Source: Holophagales bacterium | Lineage (GTDB): Bacteria; Acidobacteriota; Thermoanaerobaculia; Multivoradales; Multivoraceae | Direction of reading: 5' to 3' | DNA: 64,000 nucleotides | Assembly: GCA_009845425.1 (NCBI GenBank) | Contig: VXZQ01000014.1 | Span: 124,001 to 188,000, forward strand | Shown: one piece after another, positions 45,835-55,064 of the stretch | How positions within the stretch are numbered: position 1 is the first letter of the stretch | Layout of the letters: every line of letters starts with the position of its first letter | Position numbers and translations under genes: made by a program | The notes under the pieces: generated by a model | What the model was told of the DNA's origin: nothing | The model's input: the letters and a program-made list of their open reading frames with translations, nothing else | The model's database searches: none

Positions 45835-48074
45835 GGCGGCGGGTCCCGCGTGTCCTGCTGATCGCGCTCGTAGAGCGTCTGGTATCTGGCCATCTGCTCG
45901 GCGGCTTCTTCACGTCTCCCGAGTCGTTGCAGGACCTGGGCGAGGCCGTAAACCGCCTCGCTGTGTTCTGGCGCCATTGCCGTCGCCCGTCGGTACGCGC
46001 TTTCGGCCCGTGTCAACAGCTCCTCAGACTGCCCGGGCTTCGCTCCGGCGGCGCCTTCCCAGGCCCGGGCGAGTTCCAGGAGTTGCTCGGCATCGGGCTC
46101 CGACAACGACACGGAACGCTCGAGCGACCCCGCGGCCTTCAGATACTCGCCACGCCAGAGCAGGATGCCGCCGAGCAGGCGATGCGTGGCCGGAGAAGCG
46201 GGCAACAGCGTCGATGCTTCGCGGGCATGGAGTTCCGCCTCGTCCGGCTGGTTGTTCTCCCACAGGACGGATGCCAGGGCCAGTCTCGCCTCCGCGTTCG
46301 ACGGCTCAAGGTCGACGGCGCGGCGTAGCGGATCCTCCGCCGCGCGGAAGCTCCGTTCAAGGAGCAACGCGTTGCCGAGCCTGACCCAGGCTGCCGCGTT
46401 GTCCGGATCGACTTCGGTCGCGTGCCGGAGCGCCTCGACGTCCGAGGCGGGGTCTTCGTCGGTCGCCGACGGTCCCTGGATCTGGTCGAGATGGCGCCGC
46501 GCGAGGGGATCGGCGGGGCGGAGTTGCAGCACCCTCCGCAGGTGTTGGGCAGCTTCGGCCTCCCGCCCCTGGCTCATCAGCAGCACGGCGTAGTCGTTGA
46601 GGGCGGCGATGTGCCCGGGAGCTGCTGCCAGTGCCCGCCGGAACATCGACTCGGCCTCGTCGAGTTGCCGCATGGCCATCAGGACTGCGCCGCGTTGATA
46701 CAGCCCATCCGGGTTTCCGGGGGATGTGACGAGGCCCTGTTCCACCGCCGCCAGGGCTTCCTCGTTGCGGCCGGCATGAAGCAGAACGGAAGAAGCTGCG
46801 ATCGCCGGTCGCGGGTCGGTGGGAGCCCGCCGTTGCTCACGGGAGAGGGCCTCGAGCGCTCCATCCGCATCGCCGGAACCGGCGCGCTCGAGAGCCGTTC
46901 GCACCTCCCGCCCTGTGGGATCTTCCAGATCGCCCTGCGGCATGTCGAGCGGGTCCGCCGCCGCGGCGAGTTCCTGGTATCGCTGGACGGCCTCCCGGGC
47001 TTCGTCGCGCCGGCCAAGCGCCGACAGGACCTGGCCCAGAGCCCGAAACGTCTCGGCGAGGTCCGGGTCCAGGTCGGCCGCGAGACGCAGAAACGGAAGC
47101 GCACGTTCGGTCTCTTCGGTCGCGTGAAGGAACCGCCCGTAGTCGTATGCCAGCTCCCTTGCCAGGTCGGTGGAAGCGTCCGCCGGCGGTTCGACTGTCG
47201 TCAAGGGCTCCACGAAAGGGGCCAGCGTGGCGATCGCGTCTCTGGTTCGACCCGCCTGGTAGTAGGCGCGGGCGAGCCGACCGGCCAGCTCGGGATCTTC
47301 AGGAGACAGGCTCTCCAGTTGTTGGATGGCGCCGTCCGCTTCGCCGACGAGGAGATAGGCGGTGGCCAGGGCGCTTCGAATGCCCCGTTCGAGGGGCGCG
47401 GGAGGGTTCTCTGCCAGTGGTTGCAACTCGGCCAGGGCGCCCCAGGGGTCGTCGCGCAGAAGGAGGATGCGGCCGCGCAGGAGTTGCACCTGTGGTTCCT
47501 GCGGATCGAGGCCTTCGATCAACGTCTCCGCGTCCGGCGGGCGCCCGAGTGCGACCGCACCCCATGCGGCCGCCAGCCTCGCGTCCTGGTCATTCGGGTT
47601 CGTGGCGGTCCACTGGCGGAGATACTCGTACGCGTCGCCGGCGCTACCCAGGCGTCCGATCATCATCCCCAGGGCTCGCAGGGCCGGCGACCGGGGCTCG
47701 AGTTCAATCGAGCGTTGGTAGAGGGAAGCCGCGTCCTGCAAGCGCCCCAGTGCCTCGGCCGCGCGTCCTGCGTTGAAGAGAGCCGCGGGATCGGGTGGGT
47801 TTCGCTCGGCGAGCGGAGCCAGGACGTTGAGCGCCCGCTCGGCGTTTCCCGTCTCGAGAAGGAGCGCCCCAAGCGCCGCCGTGGCGATGTCCGGCGCTTC
47901 GGCCTCGGCGACCAGATTCTCCAGGACCGCAATCGCTCCCGCCGGATCTCCCTGCTCGACCAGGGCCATCGCCTCCCGCAACGCGAGCGGCGGCTCCTGC
48001 GCCGCCGCGGCGGAGGCGCCGATCAGCGCGAGCAGGGCGACTATCCCGAGCCGCTTGCCGGAGGCCTTCATCAT
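45831..48074 (-). CDS. secreted TPR-repeat protein
   Basis: Signal peptide IVALLALIGASAAAAQ; many TPRs (PDLAETFRALGQVLSALGRRDEAREAVQRYQEL etc.). Stop overlaps the convergent gene's stop at CTAG. Confidence 0.85.
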   Translation of the reverse strand: MMKASGKRLGIVALLALIGASAAAAQEPPLALREAMALVEQGDPAGAIAVLENLVAEAEAPDIATAALGALLLETGNAERALNVLAPLAERNPPDPAALFNAGRAAEALGRLQDAASLYQRSIELEPRSPALRALGMMIGRLGSAGDAYEYLRQWTATNPNDQDARLAAAWGAVALGRPPDAETLIEGLDPQEPQVQLLRGRILLLRDDPWGALAELQPLAENPPAPLERGIRSALATAYLLVGEADGAIQQLESLSPEDPELAGRLARAYYQAGRTRDAIATLAPFVEPLTTVEPPADASTDLARELAYDYGRFLHATEETERALPFLRLAADLDPDLAETFRALGQVLSALGRRDEAREAVQRYQELAAAADPLDMPQGDLEDPTGREVRTALERAGSGDADGALEALSREQRRAPTDPRPAIAASSVLLHAGRNEEALAAVEQGLVTSPGNPDGLYQRGAVLMAMRQLDEAESMFRRALAAAPGHIAALNDYAVLLMSQGREAEAAQHLRRVLQLRPADPLARRHLDQIQGPSATDEDPASDVEALRHATEVDPDNAAAWVRLGNALLLERSFRAAEDPLRRAVDLEPSNAEARLALASVLWENNQPDEAELHAREASTLLPASPATHRLLGGILLWRGEYLKAAGSLERSVSLSEPDAEQLLELARAWEGAAGAKPGQSEELLTRAESAYRRATAMAPEHSEAVYGLAQVLQRLGRREEAAEQMARYQTLYERDQQDTRDPPP

Positions 48075-48123
48075 CGGTCGCGATGCTACCGCCGCTGGGC
48101 TCCCGCCGCCCGGCTGGAGCCGA

Positions 48124-49803
48124 TCAACGGACGACACGAACTCTGGAGTCGGAGGGCAAGCCCACCAGGCGCAGCGCGGCGCCCTCGAGCCACAGGACGT
48201 CGAGACGGACGCCGGCGGTCTCCCCGTTCGCGTCCGACGCGTTGTCGGGAAAAGGCAGGCCGAAGGTCTGGGTCAGGGAGTTCTGGGAAAGGTACGACGA
48301 TCCCGACCGGATCTCCCGTCGTTGCGATCCCGACCCGGCCCGAAGCTCCAGCACGGCACCGATTGCCCGCCGGTTCGGGCTGCCGCGATCGAACAGGTCG
48401 ACGCGGAAACTCACGCCGCGGCGGACGCTTTCGTTGGCGTAGACCTCCGCGGGACCGTTGCAGTTCGCGATTGCGAGATCCAGGTCGCCGTCCAGGTCCA
48501 GGTCGGCGCTGACCAGGCCCCGGCTGACTCCGAGAACGGAAAGCCCGCTGGACTGCACTTCCCGGAAGCGGGAACCGTGGTTCTCCAGGATCTGGTTCGG
48601 TTGGGCGTGGGCATCGCCCGGGCGCTGGGCGTGGTCGGAGATGTCGTGCAGGACGTGGCCGTTGGCAATCGCCAGGTCGAGGTCGCCGTCGAGATCGAAG
48701 TCCGCGAGGTCGACACCGAAGCCGACAAAAGGCTGCGAAGGTCCGGCGATTCCGGCCGTAAAGCGCTGGTCGAGGAACACGCCGTCGCCGCGGTTCGCGT
48801 AGAGGGCGTTCGTTTCGCGGTCGAGGTGGGTCACGACCAGATCGTCGAAGCCGTTCGAATCGACATCGCCGACGGCTATGCCCATGCCTGCCTCCGGTAG
48901 CCCGCGGTGGGAGAGGGCCGTGCCGGCGAGCAGCGCATCGTCGACGAAGCGCAGGACGCCGTTCTCGGACCGGCTCAGTAAGTGAAGGTTGGCGTCCATG
49001 TCGTTGGCGACGTAGATGTCCGGCCGCCGGTCGCCGTCGAGGTCCGTTATGACCACGCCCAGACCAGCGCCCAGGACGCCCGCGATCCCGGCGTCGGTCG
49101 TTCTGTCGACGAAGGCCGCGCTGCCGCTCTCCACGAGTTCGTTTCGGTAGAAGCGATCCTGCAGATCGCCGTAGACGTCCGGATGGCAGTAGGAGCGCCG
49201 GCCGGCTTCCTCTACGCCGCACACCCTGTTGTTGTCGTAGCCGAAGTCGACGTAGTTCGTGACGTAGAGGTCGAGGTCGCCGTCGACGTCCAGGTCGCCG
49301 AGAGCGGCCGACGCGCTCCAGGACGGATCTGGAGCGGCTCCTTCCTGCGGTGCCGGGCTGAAGGTGCCGTCGCCGTCATTGAGCCACAGCCGATTCGGGC
49401 CGAAAGCGGTCAGGTAGAGATCGGGGTCGCCGTCGCCGTCCACGTCTCCAGCGACCGCCCCCATGCCGTAGCCGTCGAGATGGAGGCCGGAGGCCTCGGT
49501 GACGTCGGTGAAGCGGCCGAGGTCGTTTCGCAGCAGTGTCGTCGTCCCGGGCTCGGCCCCGTAGGGCTCGGGCTGGCCGCTGTCCACGAACAGGAGGTCG
49601 TCGTCGCCGTCGCCGTCGTAGTCGAAGGCGACGACACCGCTGCCCAGCGTCTCGATCATGTAGAAGTCGCCTCCGGCGCCGTTGCGGTGACGGAACCGGA
49701 CGCCCCAGGTGTCCGCTACGTCGACGAAGCGGATACCGTCGCCTGCCGCCGGCTCCTGGGCCGGAGCGGCGAAGGCTGCCAGGGCGATCAGGGAGAGAAC
49801 CAC
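48124..49803 (-). CDS. FG-GAP / ASPIC-UnbV (CRTAC1-like) protein
   Basis: VVAFDYDGDGDDDLLFVDSG, DVDGDGDPDLYL, DLDVDGDLDLYVTNYVDFG; C-terminal RRAIGAVLELRAGSGSQRREIRSGSSYLSQNSLTQTFGL. Confidence 0.9.
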   Translation of the reverse strand: MVLSLIALAAFAAPAQEPAAGDGIRFVDVADTWGVRFRHRNGAGGDFYMIETLGSGVVAFDYDGDGDDDLLFVDSGQPEPYGAEPGTTTLLRNDLGRFTDVTEASGLHLDGYGMGAVAGDVDGDGDPDLYLTAFGPNRLWLNDGDGTFSPAPQEGAAPDPSWSASAALGDLDVDGDLDLYVTNYVDFGYDNNRVCGVEEAGRRSYCHPDVYGDLQDRFYRNELVESGSAAFVDRTTDAGIAGVLGAGLGVVITDLDGDRRPDIYVANDMDANLHLLSRSENGVLRFVDDALLAGTALSHRGLPEAGMGIAVGDVDSNGFDDLVVTHLDRETNALYANRGDGVFLDQRFTAGIAGPSQPFVGFGVDLADFDLDGDLDLAIANGHVLHDISDHAQRPGDAHAQPNQILENHGSRFREVQSSGLSVLGVSRGLVSADLDLDGDLDLAIANCNGPAEVYANESVRRGVSFRVDLFDRGSPNRRAIGAVLELRAGSGSQRREIRSGSSYLSQNSLTQTFGLPFPDNASDANGETAGVRLDVLWLEGAALRLVGLPSDSRVRVVR

Positions 49804-51743
49804 GGCTCCCGGACCGGCTCTCCGGCCAGGTAGGACTCGAGACGCTGCCGTTGGCCGTTCGTGGGACTCGCGCCCTGACGTTCGACTTCGGCGATGAGTT
49901 GCCGCTGGAGTTCAGCGGCTCGCTCGAACTCACCGATCTCGGCGAGGGCCATGGCGACAGTCTCGGCGTGCTCGATGCTCGGTCGGTCGCTCATGAGGCG
50001 TTGCGCGATGGCGAGCGCTTCGCGGCCGTTCCGGATCTGTGAATCCGGACTGGCCGCGAGGAGGCGCGCCAGCAGGGTGTCGAGATGCTCGGCCGCAGCT
50101 ACCGGATCGTCGGCGGAGTTCGCGAGTGCGCGCCTGGCGCTGGTCAGGGCCCCCCGTGCGGCTGCGTAGCGCCGGGCGAGGAGGAGGGCCATCGCGCGGT
50201 CGCGGTGCCATCCGGGGTTCGACGGGTTCTGCACCAGGGCGCGGGCGAAGTGCCCTGCCGCTTCCGCGTAGCGTTCCTGTTGTCCGAGGAGGCGTCCGAG
50301 CAGGACATGGGCCTCGGCGAAGCCGGCGTCGAGTTCCAGGGCCGCACGCAAGTGCGACACGGCGCTTTCGCCCGCCTCGGTGGCGGCGGGGCTTCCGCTC
50401 GCGCCTGCTTCCGCCGCCAGGAGCACGGCGAGACGGTAGTGAGCCTCGGATCGCTCCTGAGGAGCGCCCGGAGCGGCTTCAAGGACTCCGTTCAGCGTGG
50501 TCCGGGCTGCTTCCAGGTTGTCACTGGCCTGCTGGGCCGCGCCGAGCGCGAGCCGGGCCGCGGGCAGAGCGGCATCGACGGCCAGGACTGCATCGAGAAC
50601 CCCGATCGCCTCGTCCGCCCTGCCGAGCCGGGTCAAGGTATCCGCCCACCGGGTCCTGGAGTCCAGGTCGTCCGGGTCGATCTCCGTGGCTCGGCGGAAG
50701 TGCCGTTCCGCTCCCTCGAAGTCGTTCCGTTCGGCCAGGATCAGTGCCAGGTTGAAGCGGGGTTCCCGGTAGTCGGGGTCCAGGGCGATCGCCTCCCGCA
50801 GCCGTGCCTCGGCGCCGGGTTTGTCGCCGAGGTCGACTAGCGCCATGGCGACGTTGAACAGGGTCTCGGGGTCGTCCGGCAGGGCCCGGAGCGCGGCTTC
50901 GAACGCCACCAGGGCGAGTTCCGGATTGCCGGTGCGCATCGCCTCGGCGCCTCGGGCAAAGACGGCCTTGCGGCTCACGTTGAGCGCCTGCATCGCCGAG
51001 TAGAGGGGATCGGCGTAGCTCACCGGAATCTGCTGGTTTCGTGCCAGGTGATCCGCCGCCTCCTCCCGGCGCCCCAGACGTCGCAGGGCAAGGCCGATCC
51101 GGTGATGAATGGCCGAGCCCTCGGGTTGGCCATCGAGCGCCCTGGTGAAGTGCTCGATCGCCCGTTCGAACCTCCCGGCCTCGAACTCGATGCGGCCGAG
51201 GCCGAGGTAGGCGGCCGAGTGACTCGGATCGAGTTCAAGGATGCGGCGGCACTCCTCTGCCGCGTCCTCGAAGCCGCCGAGGTCCAGCAGCGCGTAGGCG
51301 CGACGGGTCCTGGCGGCCAGATCGTCGGGGACGAGTTGGAGGACGCGATCGAGTGCCGCAACGACGGCTTCATCGTTGCCGTCATAGGTGTTCGCGATGG
51401 CCTGGTAGTAGGGCCACCGGGCATCAGCCGGGTCGAGTTTCTCAGCGTTGGCGAGCGCGGTTCGGGCGATCCGCCAGAAGTCGTAGACCAGGTAGAGCTG
51501 GCCGATCTGTCCGAACGCTGCCGTGAGCTGAAGGCGATCCGCGTAGGGGTCCTCGAGCAGACGGTCGAGAGTCTCGCGGGCCGTGCGCAGTTGCTCCTGC
51601 ACCGGTCTTTCGTAGCTGTCGGTCCGCGGCCTCTCGACCGGCTCGAGAGGTGGTTGCGCGCGGCTCGCCGGAGGTGCCAGAGCGAGGGCGGCCGCCAGGA
51701 CCGCGGCCACCGCTACCGCGATGGCGGGCTCGCGGCTCGTCAC
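49788..51743 (-). CDS. secreted TPR-repeat protein
   Basis: Signal peptide AVLAAALALAPPASRAQ; TPR array (SAAYLGLGRIEFEAGRFERAIEHFTRALDGQPEGSAIHHRIGLALRRLGRREEAADHL). Confidence 0.85.
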   Translation of the reverse strand: MTSREPAIAVAVAAVLAAALALAPPASRAQPPLEPVERPRTDSYERPVQEQLRTARETLDRLLEDPYADRLQLTAAFGQIGQLYLVYDFWRIARTALANAEKLDPADARWPYYQAIANTYDGNDEAVVAALDRVLQLVPDDLAARTRRAYALLDLGGFEDAAEECRRILELDPSHSAAYLGLGRIEFEAGRFERAIEHFTRALDGQPEGSAIHHRIGLALRRLGRREEAADHLARNQQIPVSYADPLYSAMQALNVSRKAVFARGAEAMRTGNPELALVAFEAALRALPDDPETLFNVAMALVDLGDKPGAEARLREAIALDPDYREPRFNLALILAERNDFEGAERHFRRATEIDPDDLDSRTRWADTLTRLGRADEAIGVLDAVLAVDAALPAARLALGAAQQASDNLEAARTTLNGVLEAAPGAPQERSEAHYRLAVLLAAEAGASGSPAATEAGESAVSHLRAALELDAGFAEAHVLLGRLLGQQERYAEAAGHFARALVQNPSNPGWHRDRAMALLLARRYAAARGALTSARRALANSADDPVAAAEHLDTLLARLLAASPDSQIRNGREALAIAQRLMSDRPSIEHAETVAMALAEIGEFERAAELQRQLIAEVERQGASPTNGQRQRLESYLAGEPVREPWFSP

Positions 51744-53488
51744 GGCGTCCCCTTTCGCGTCTCGGTTGAGCCCTCGCCTCGTACCAGGGTTACGTACCCG
51801 CCGGAGACTTCGACCCGAAAGGTCTCGGTGGCGCCGTCGGGCCAGCGCGCAACCAGCGTCGTCGGCGTGCCGGTCGGGGAGACGACGATCACCCTCGGAT
51901 CGTTGGCCGACGCATAGGAACCGTCGGTGTGAAAACGGCGCCAGCTCCGGGCTTCATCCGCCTCCACCGTCCCCAGCCAGGCGCCCAGGGCACGGCGGCC
52001 GAGCAGAGCTTCGCCGGCAGGCGCCAGGCGGAGGTCGACGCCCAGCCAGTCACGGTCACCTGGTGCCCGTTCGTTGATCAGGACTCTGACCGGTCCGCCG
52101 TTGTTCACGACGACCAGGTCCGGATCGCCGTCGTTGTCCAGGTCGCCCCGGGCGACGCCCCGGCTGACCTCCGCCGCGGCCGGTCGTTCGAAGTCCGGCA
52201 CTTCTTCGAAGCGGCCACCTCCCAGGCCGCGAAAGAGCTGGTTGGGTTCCCGGAGAGGGTGCGGATCGTCGGTTCGGACCTGCTCCTCGATCCGCTTGAC
52301 GGCGCCGTTGGCGACGTAAATGTCGAGTTCTCCGTCGAGGTCATAGTCCATCGCCGCGGCGCCGAAGCCGGTGTAGACGAAACTCGGCTGCCCGAGGCCG
52401 CTACGGCGGGTGCGGTCTTCCCAGAACCCGCCGCCCTCGTTGACGTAGAGCGTGTTCGTCTGGTGCTGGAGGTGGGTCATGAAGAGGTCGACCAGGCCGT
52501 CGCCGTTGAAGTCCTCGGCGAGCACTCCCATGCTCGCCTCCGGCTGCCCCTCGGCGTCGACCGCGGCGCCGGCCAGCACCGCCTCGTCGACGAGCGCGGT
52601 GCCTCCCTGGTTGAGCAGCAGGGTGTTCTGGCTCTGGTCGTTGGCGACGTAGACGTCGGTCGTGCCGTCGCCGTTCAGGTCGGTCGCCACCGTACCGAGG
52701 GTGGGGCGTCTCAGATCGCCGACTCCCAGCCGAAACGTCCAGTCCTCGAAAACGCCGCCGCCCCGGTTCCGCAGGACGCGGTTCGGTTCGTCGCGATAGG
52801 CCTTCGGACCGCAGTAGTCGAGGAGGCCCTGCGGGGAGCTGCAGGTCTTGTGAATGGCCACCCGGAACTCGACATAGTTGCCCACGAAGAGGTCGAGCAG
52901 CCCATCGCCGTCGAGGTCGAAGAAGCTGGCCGCGGCGCTCCAGCGGGGATCCGCGGTGTTGCTGCCGGCCGTGATGTTCGTGAAGCGGATCGCGCCGGGC
53001 TCGGAGTCGTTGCGCCAGAGTTCGTTCGGTCCGAGGTTCAGGATGTACAGGTCCGGGTCGCCGTCGTTGTCGATGTCGCCGACCGTGACGCCCATGCCGT
53101 AGCCGCGGGCGTCCAGGCCGCTCGCCTCGGTGATGTCGGTGAAGCGGAGTTCGCCGGCCTCCAGATCGTTGCGATACAGGCGGTCTCCGGGTTCAGGGGC
53201 ACCCGGTGGGGACGCGTCGCCGGCCGGGGCCAGCCGGTGACCCTGGCCCAGGTAGAGGTCCAGATCGCCGTCGCCATCCGCGTCGAAGAGCGCCGCGCCC
53301 CCGCCCATGTTCTCCGCGAAGTAGAGCTCGCCCGTCATGCCGTTGTCGTGCACGAAGCGAAGGCCGAGTTCCTGGGCGCGGTCCACGAAGACCGGCGTCC
53401 CTTCCTCGGCGGCGAGGGTTCCCGTGATCGCGGTCGCCGCCAGCGCGAGGGCGAGCGCCGGGACCTGAGCGTTCCCGGACACCGGCAC
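51740..53488 (-). CDS. FG-GAP / ASPIC-UnbV (CRTAC1-like) protein
   Basis: AALFDADGDGDLDLYLGQGHR; DIDNDGDPDLYILNLG; DLDGDGLLDLFVGNYVEF; DWLGVDLRLAPAGEALLGRRALGAWLGTV...FHTDGSYASANDPRVIV. Confidence 0.9.
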   Translation of the reverse strand: MPVSGNAQVPALALALAATAITGTLAAEEGTPVFVDRAQELGLRFVHDNGMTGELYFAENMGGGAALFDADGDGDLDLYLGQGHRLAPAGDASPPGAPEPGDRLYRNDLEAGELRFTDITEASGLDARGYGMGVTVGDIDNDGDPDLYILNLGPNELWRNDSEPGAIRFTNITAGSNTADPRWSAAASFFDLDGDGLLDLFVGNYVEFRVAIHKTCSSPQGLLDYCGPKAYRDEPNRVLRNRGGGVFEDWTFRLGVGDLRRPTLGTVATDLNGDGTTDVYVANDQSQNTLLLNQGGTALVDEAVLAGAAVDAEGQPEASMGVLAEDFNGDGLVDLFMTHLQHQTNTLYVNEGGGFWEDRTRRSGLGQPSFVYTGFGAAAMDYDLDGELDIYVANGAVKRIEEQVRTDDPHPLREPNQLFRGLGGGRFEEVPDFERPAAAEVSRGVARGDLDNDGDPDLVVVNNGGPVRVLINERAPGDRDWLGVDLRLAPAGEALLGRRALGAWLGTVEADEARSWRRFHTDGSYASANDPRVIVVSPTGTPTTLVARWPDGATETFRVEVSGGYVTLVRGEGSTETRKGTP

Positions 53489-53490
53489 GG

Positions 53491-55014
53491 TCAGACCAGC
53501 GCCACCGCGGCCGCGGTTCGCGGCGCTCCGACGCGGGCCGTTCGTCCGTAGCCCAGATTGTCGAGCACGTCCTCGGTCGTGTGCCCGGGCACGATGTCAC
53601 ACGCGAAACCTCCGTCCTCGCCGTCGTCGATCAGGAGTTCGGTCGCTTCGGGAAGGACGCAGTGCTTGCTGCCGCGCACGCCGCCGAGCATCTCCTGGTA
53701 GGCGCCGACAGAGAAGAACCCCACGTACAGCGGCGTTTCGTCGAGGTCGGCGGCCGCGATGTCCGGGAGGAAGAGCGGCGTCACGCTGCCGCGGGGAGGG
53801 TAGACGTCGTCCCGGTCGCAAGTGATGCCGCCGAGGCGGACGCGCCGGAACGGGCGGTCGAGGTGGTTGAGCGGCAGGCAGATGAAGTGCTCGCCGAGAG
53901 CCCAGGTGTCAGGGAACGACGTCATGATGGAGCCGTCGACCAGGTACCAGGGAGGGCCAGCCTCGTTCGCCTTGACCGCGATGACCCGGAACAGGTGCGC
54001 CGCGTGCTCGGACACGGTGTAGCGCCCGAACTCGCCGATCAGCGACGGTGGTCTCGTGCCGTGGCGGGCACAGGCGTCGAGCGCCTTCGTCAGCAGGAGG
54101 CGGGCGAACCGTTCGTAGTCGAACCCATCGTCCAGCGTGGTTCGGCCAGGCACGCCACCGCCGAAGTCGAAGAAGCGGAGGTGCCGGCGGTCCCGTCCGA
54201 GCCTGGCGAAGAGGTCGAGGCCTGGCTCGAGCGCCTGGACGAACTGCTCGTCGCTGTCACTCGAGGCGCCGAACATCGCGTGCAGGAGAACGAAGCGCGC
54301 TTCCTGTGTCCGGTCGATCTCGAGCGCCAGACGCTCCAGCTCGCCGGCATTCACGCCGAAGCGCGAATCCCGATCGGCGCCGGCGTCGCCCTGCGTCCGT
54401 TTCAGCCGGATGCCGAAGTCGAAGTCCACGCCACGGCCGGCGAGGAAGCCGAGCTCAGCGGAGTCCTCGAGGATCGGAATCACGCGGCGGTGTTCGCGGC
54501 GGAGCGCCAGCAGGTTCCGCGCGTAGGCGCTGCCCGGTCCCTTGAAACCGTTGGCGAGCACCATCCGATCCTCCGGGAGCAGGCCGGCCTGGAGCATGCG
54601 GCGGACGATCTCCACGTCAACGTCGGACGACATCTCGTGGTGGGCGCCGGCAGTCAGGGTCGAGCGGACGATCTCCTCAGCCGTGTTCGCCTTCGAGGCG
54701 AAGGCGAAGTGGAACGGGGCAGGGTAGCCGAGTTCCTCGATCGCGCGGCGGAAGTAGCGGCCCATCGCCGCCACCTGGGCGCGGATGTTCGGCAGGAAGG
54801 CGATCTCCAGCGGGCTGGGCATCGCGTCGTCGGCCAGGCCGGCGGCGGGAGATCGGTCGACCTCGAAGAACGCGGCGAGGTCCAGGCCGTGTACCTGCAG
54901 CCTGCCTCCGCTCGCCTCGAGAAAGGCGTTGAACCGGTAGCCCTCGGGTACCGGCGCCGGGGACTGCCAACCGATCCTGCAGGCGACGGAAGGCGGCGCG
55001 TGAGTAGAGTCCAT
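53491..55014 (-). CDS. PLP-dependent fold-type III decarboxylase, SpeA (arginine decarboxylase)-like, short form
   Basis: PFHFAFASKANTAEEIVRSTL (PLP Lys); FFDFGGGVPG; PPSLIGEFGRYTVSEHAAHLFRV; DTWALGEHFICLPLNHLD...GGITCDRDDVYP; YVGFFSVGAYQEMLGG resembles SpeA C-terminal motifs. Confidence 0.72.
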   Translation of the reverse strand: MDSTHAPPSVACRIGWQSPAPVPEGYRFNAFLEASGGRLQVHGLDLAAFFEVDRSPAAGLADDAMPSPLEIAFLPNIRAQVAAMGRYFRRAIEELGYPAPFHFAFASKANTAEEIVRSTLTAGAHHEMSSDVDVEIVRRMLQAGLLPEDRMVLANGFKGPGSAYARNLLALRREHRRVIPILEDSAELGFLAGRGVDFDFGIRLKRTQGDAGADRDSRFGVNAGELERLALEIDRTQEARFVLLHAMFGASSDSDEQFVQALEPGLDLFARLGRDRRHLRFFDFGGGVPGRTTLDDGFDYERFARLLLTKALDACARHGTRPPSLIGEFGRYTVSEHAAHLFRVIAVKANEAGPPWYLVDGSIMTSFPDTWALGEHFICLPLNHLDRPFRRVRLGGITCDRDDVYPPRGSVTPLFLPDIAAADLDETPLYVGFFSVGAYQEMLGGVRGSKHCVLPEATELLIDDGEDGGFACDIVPGHTTEDVLDNLGYGRTARVGAPRTAAAVALV

Positions 55015-55064
55015 GGCGTCCCCTGGAGACCATTCTAGCTGCCGGTGAGCCGTATCCTTGACGA

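Noticed and set aside
46422-48512. 696-aa plus-strand ORF opposite TPR and ASPIC genes
   Set aside because: Spans two well-supported minus-strand genes; no motif support.
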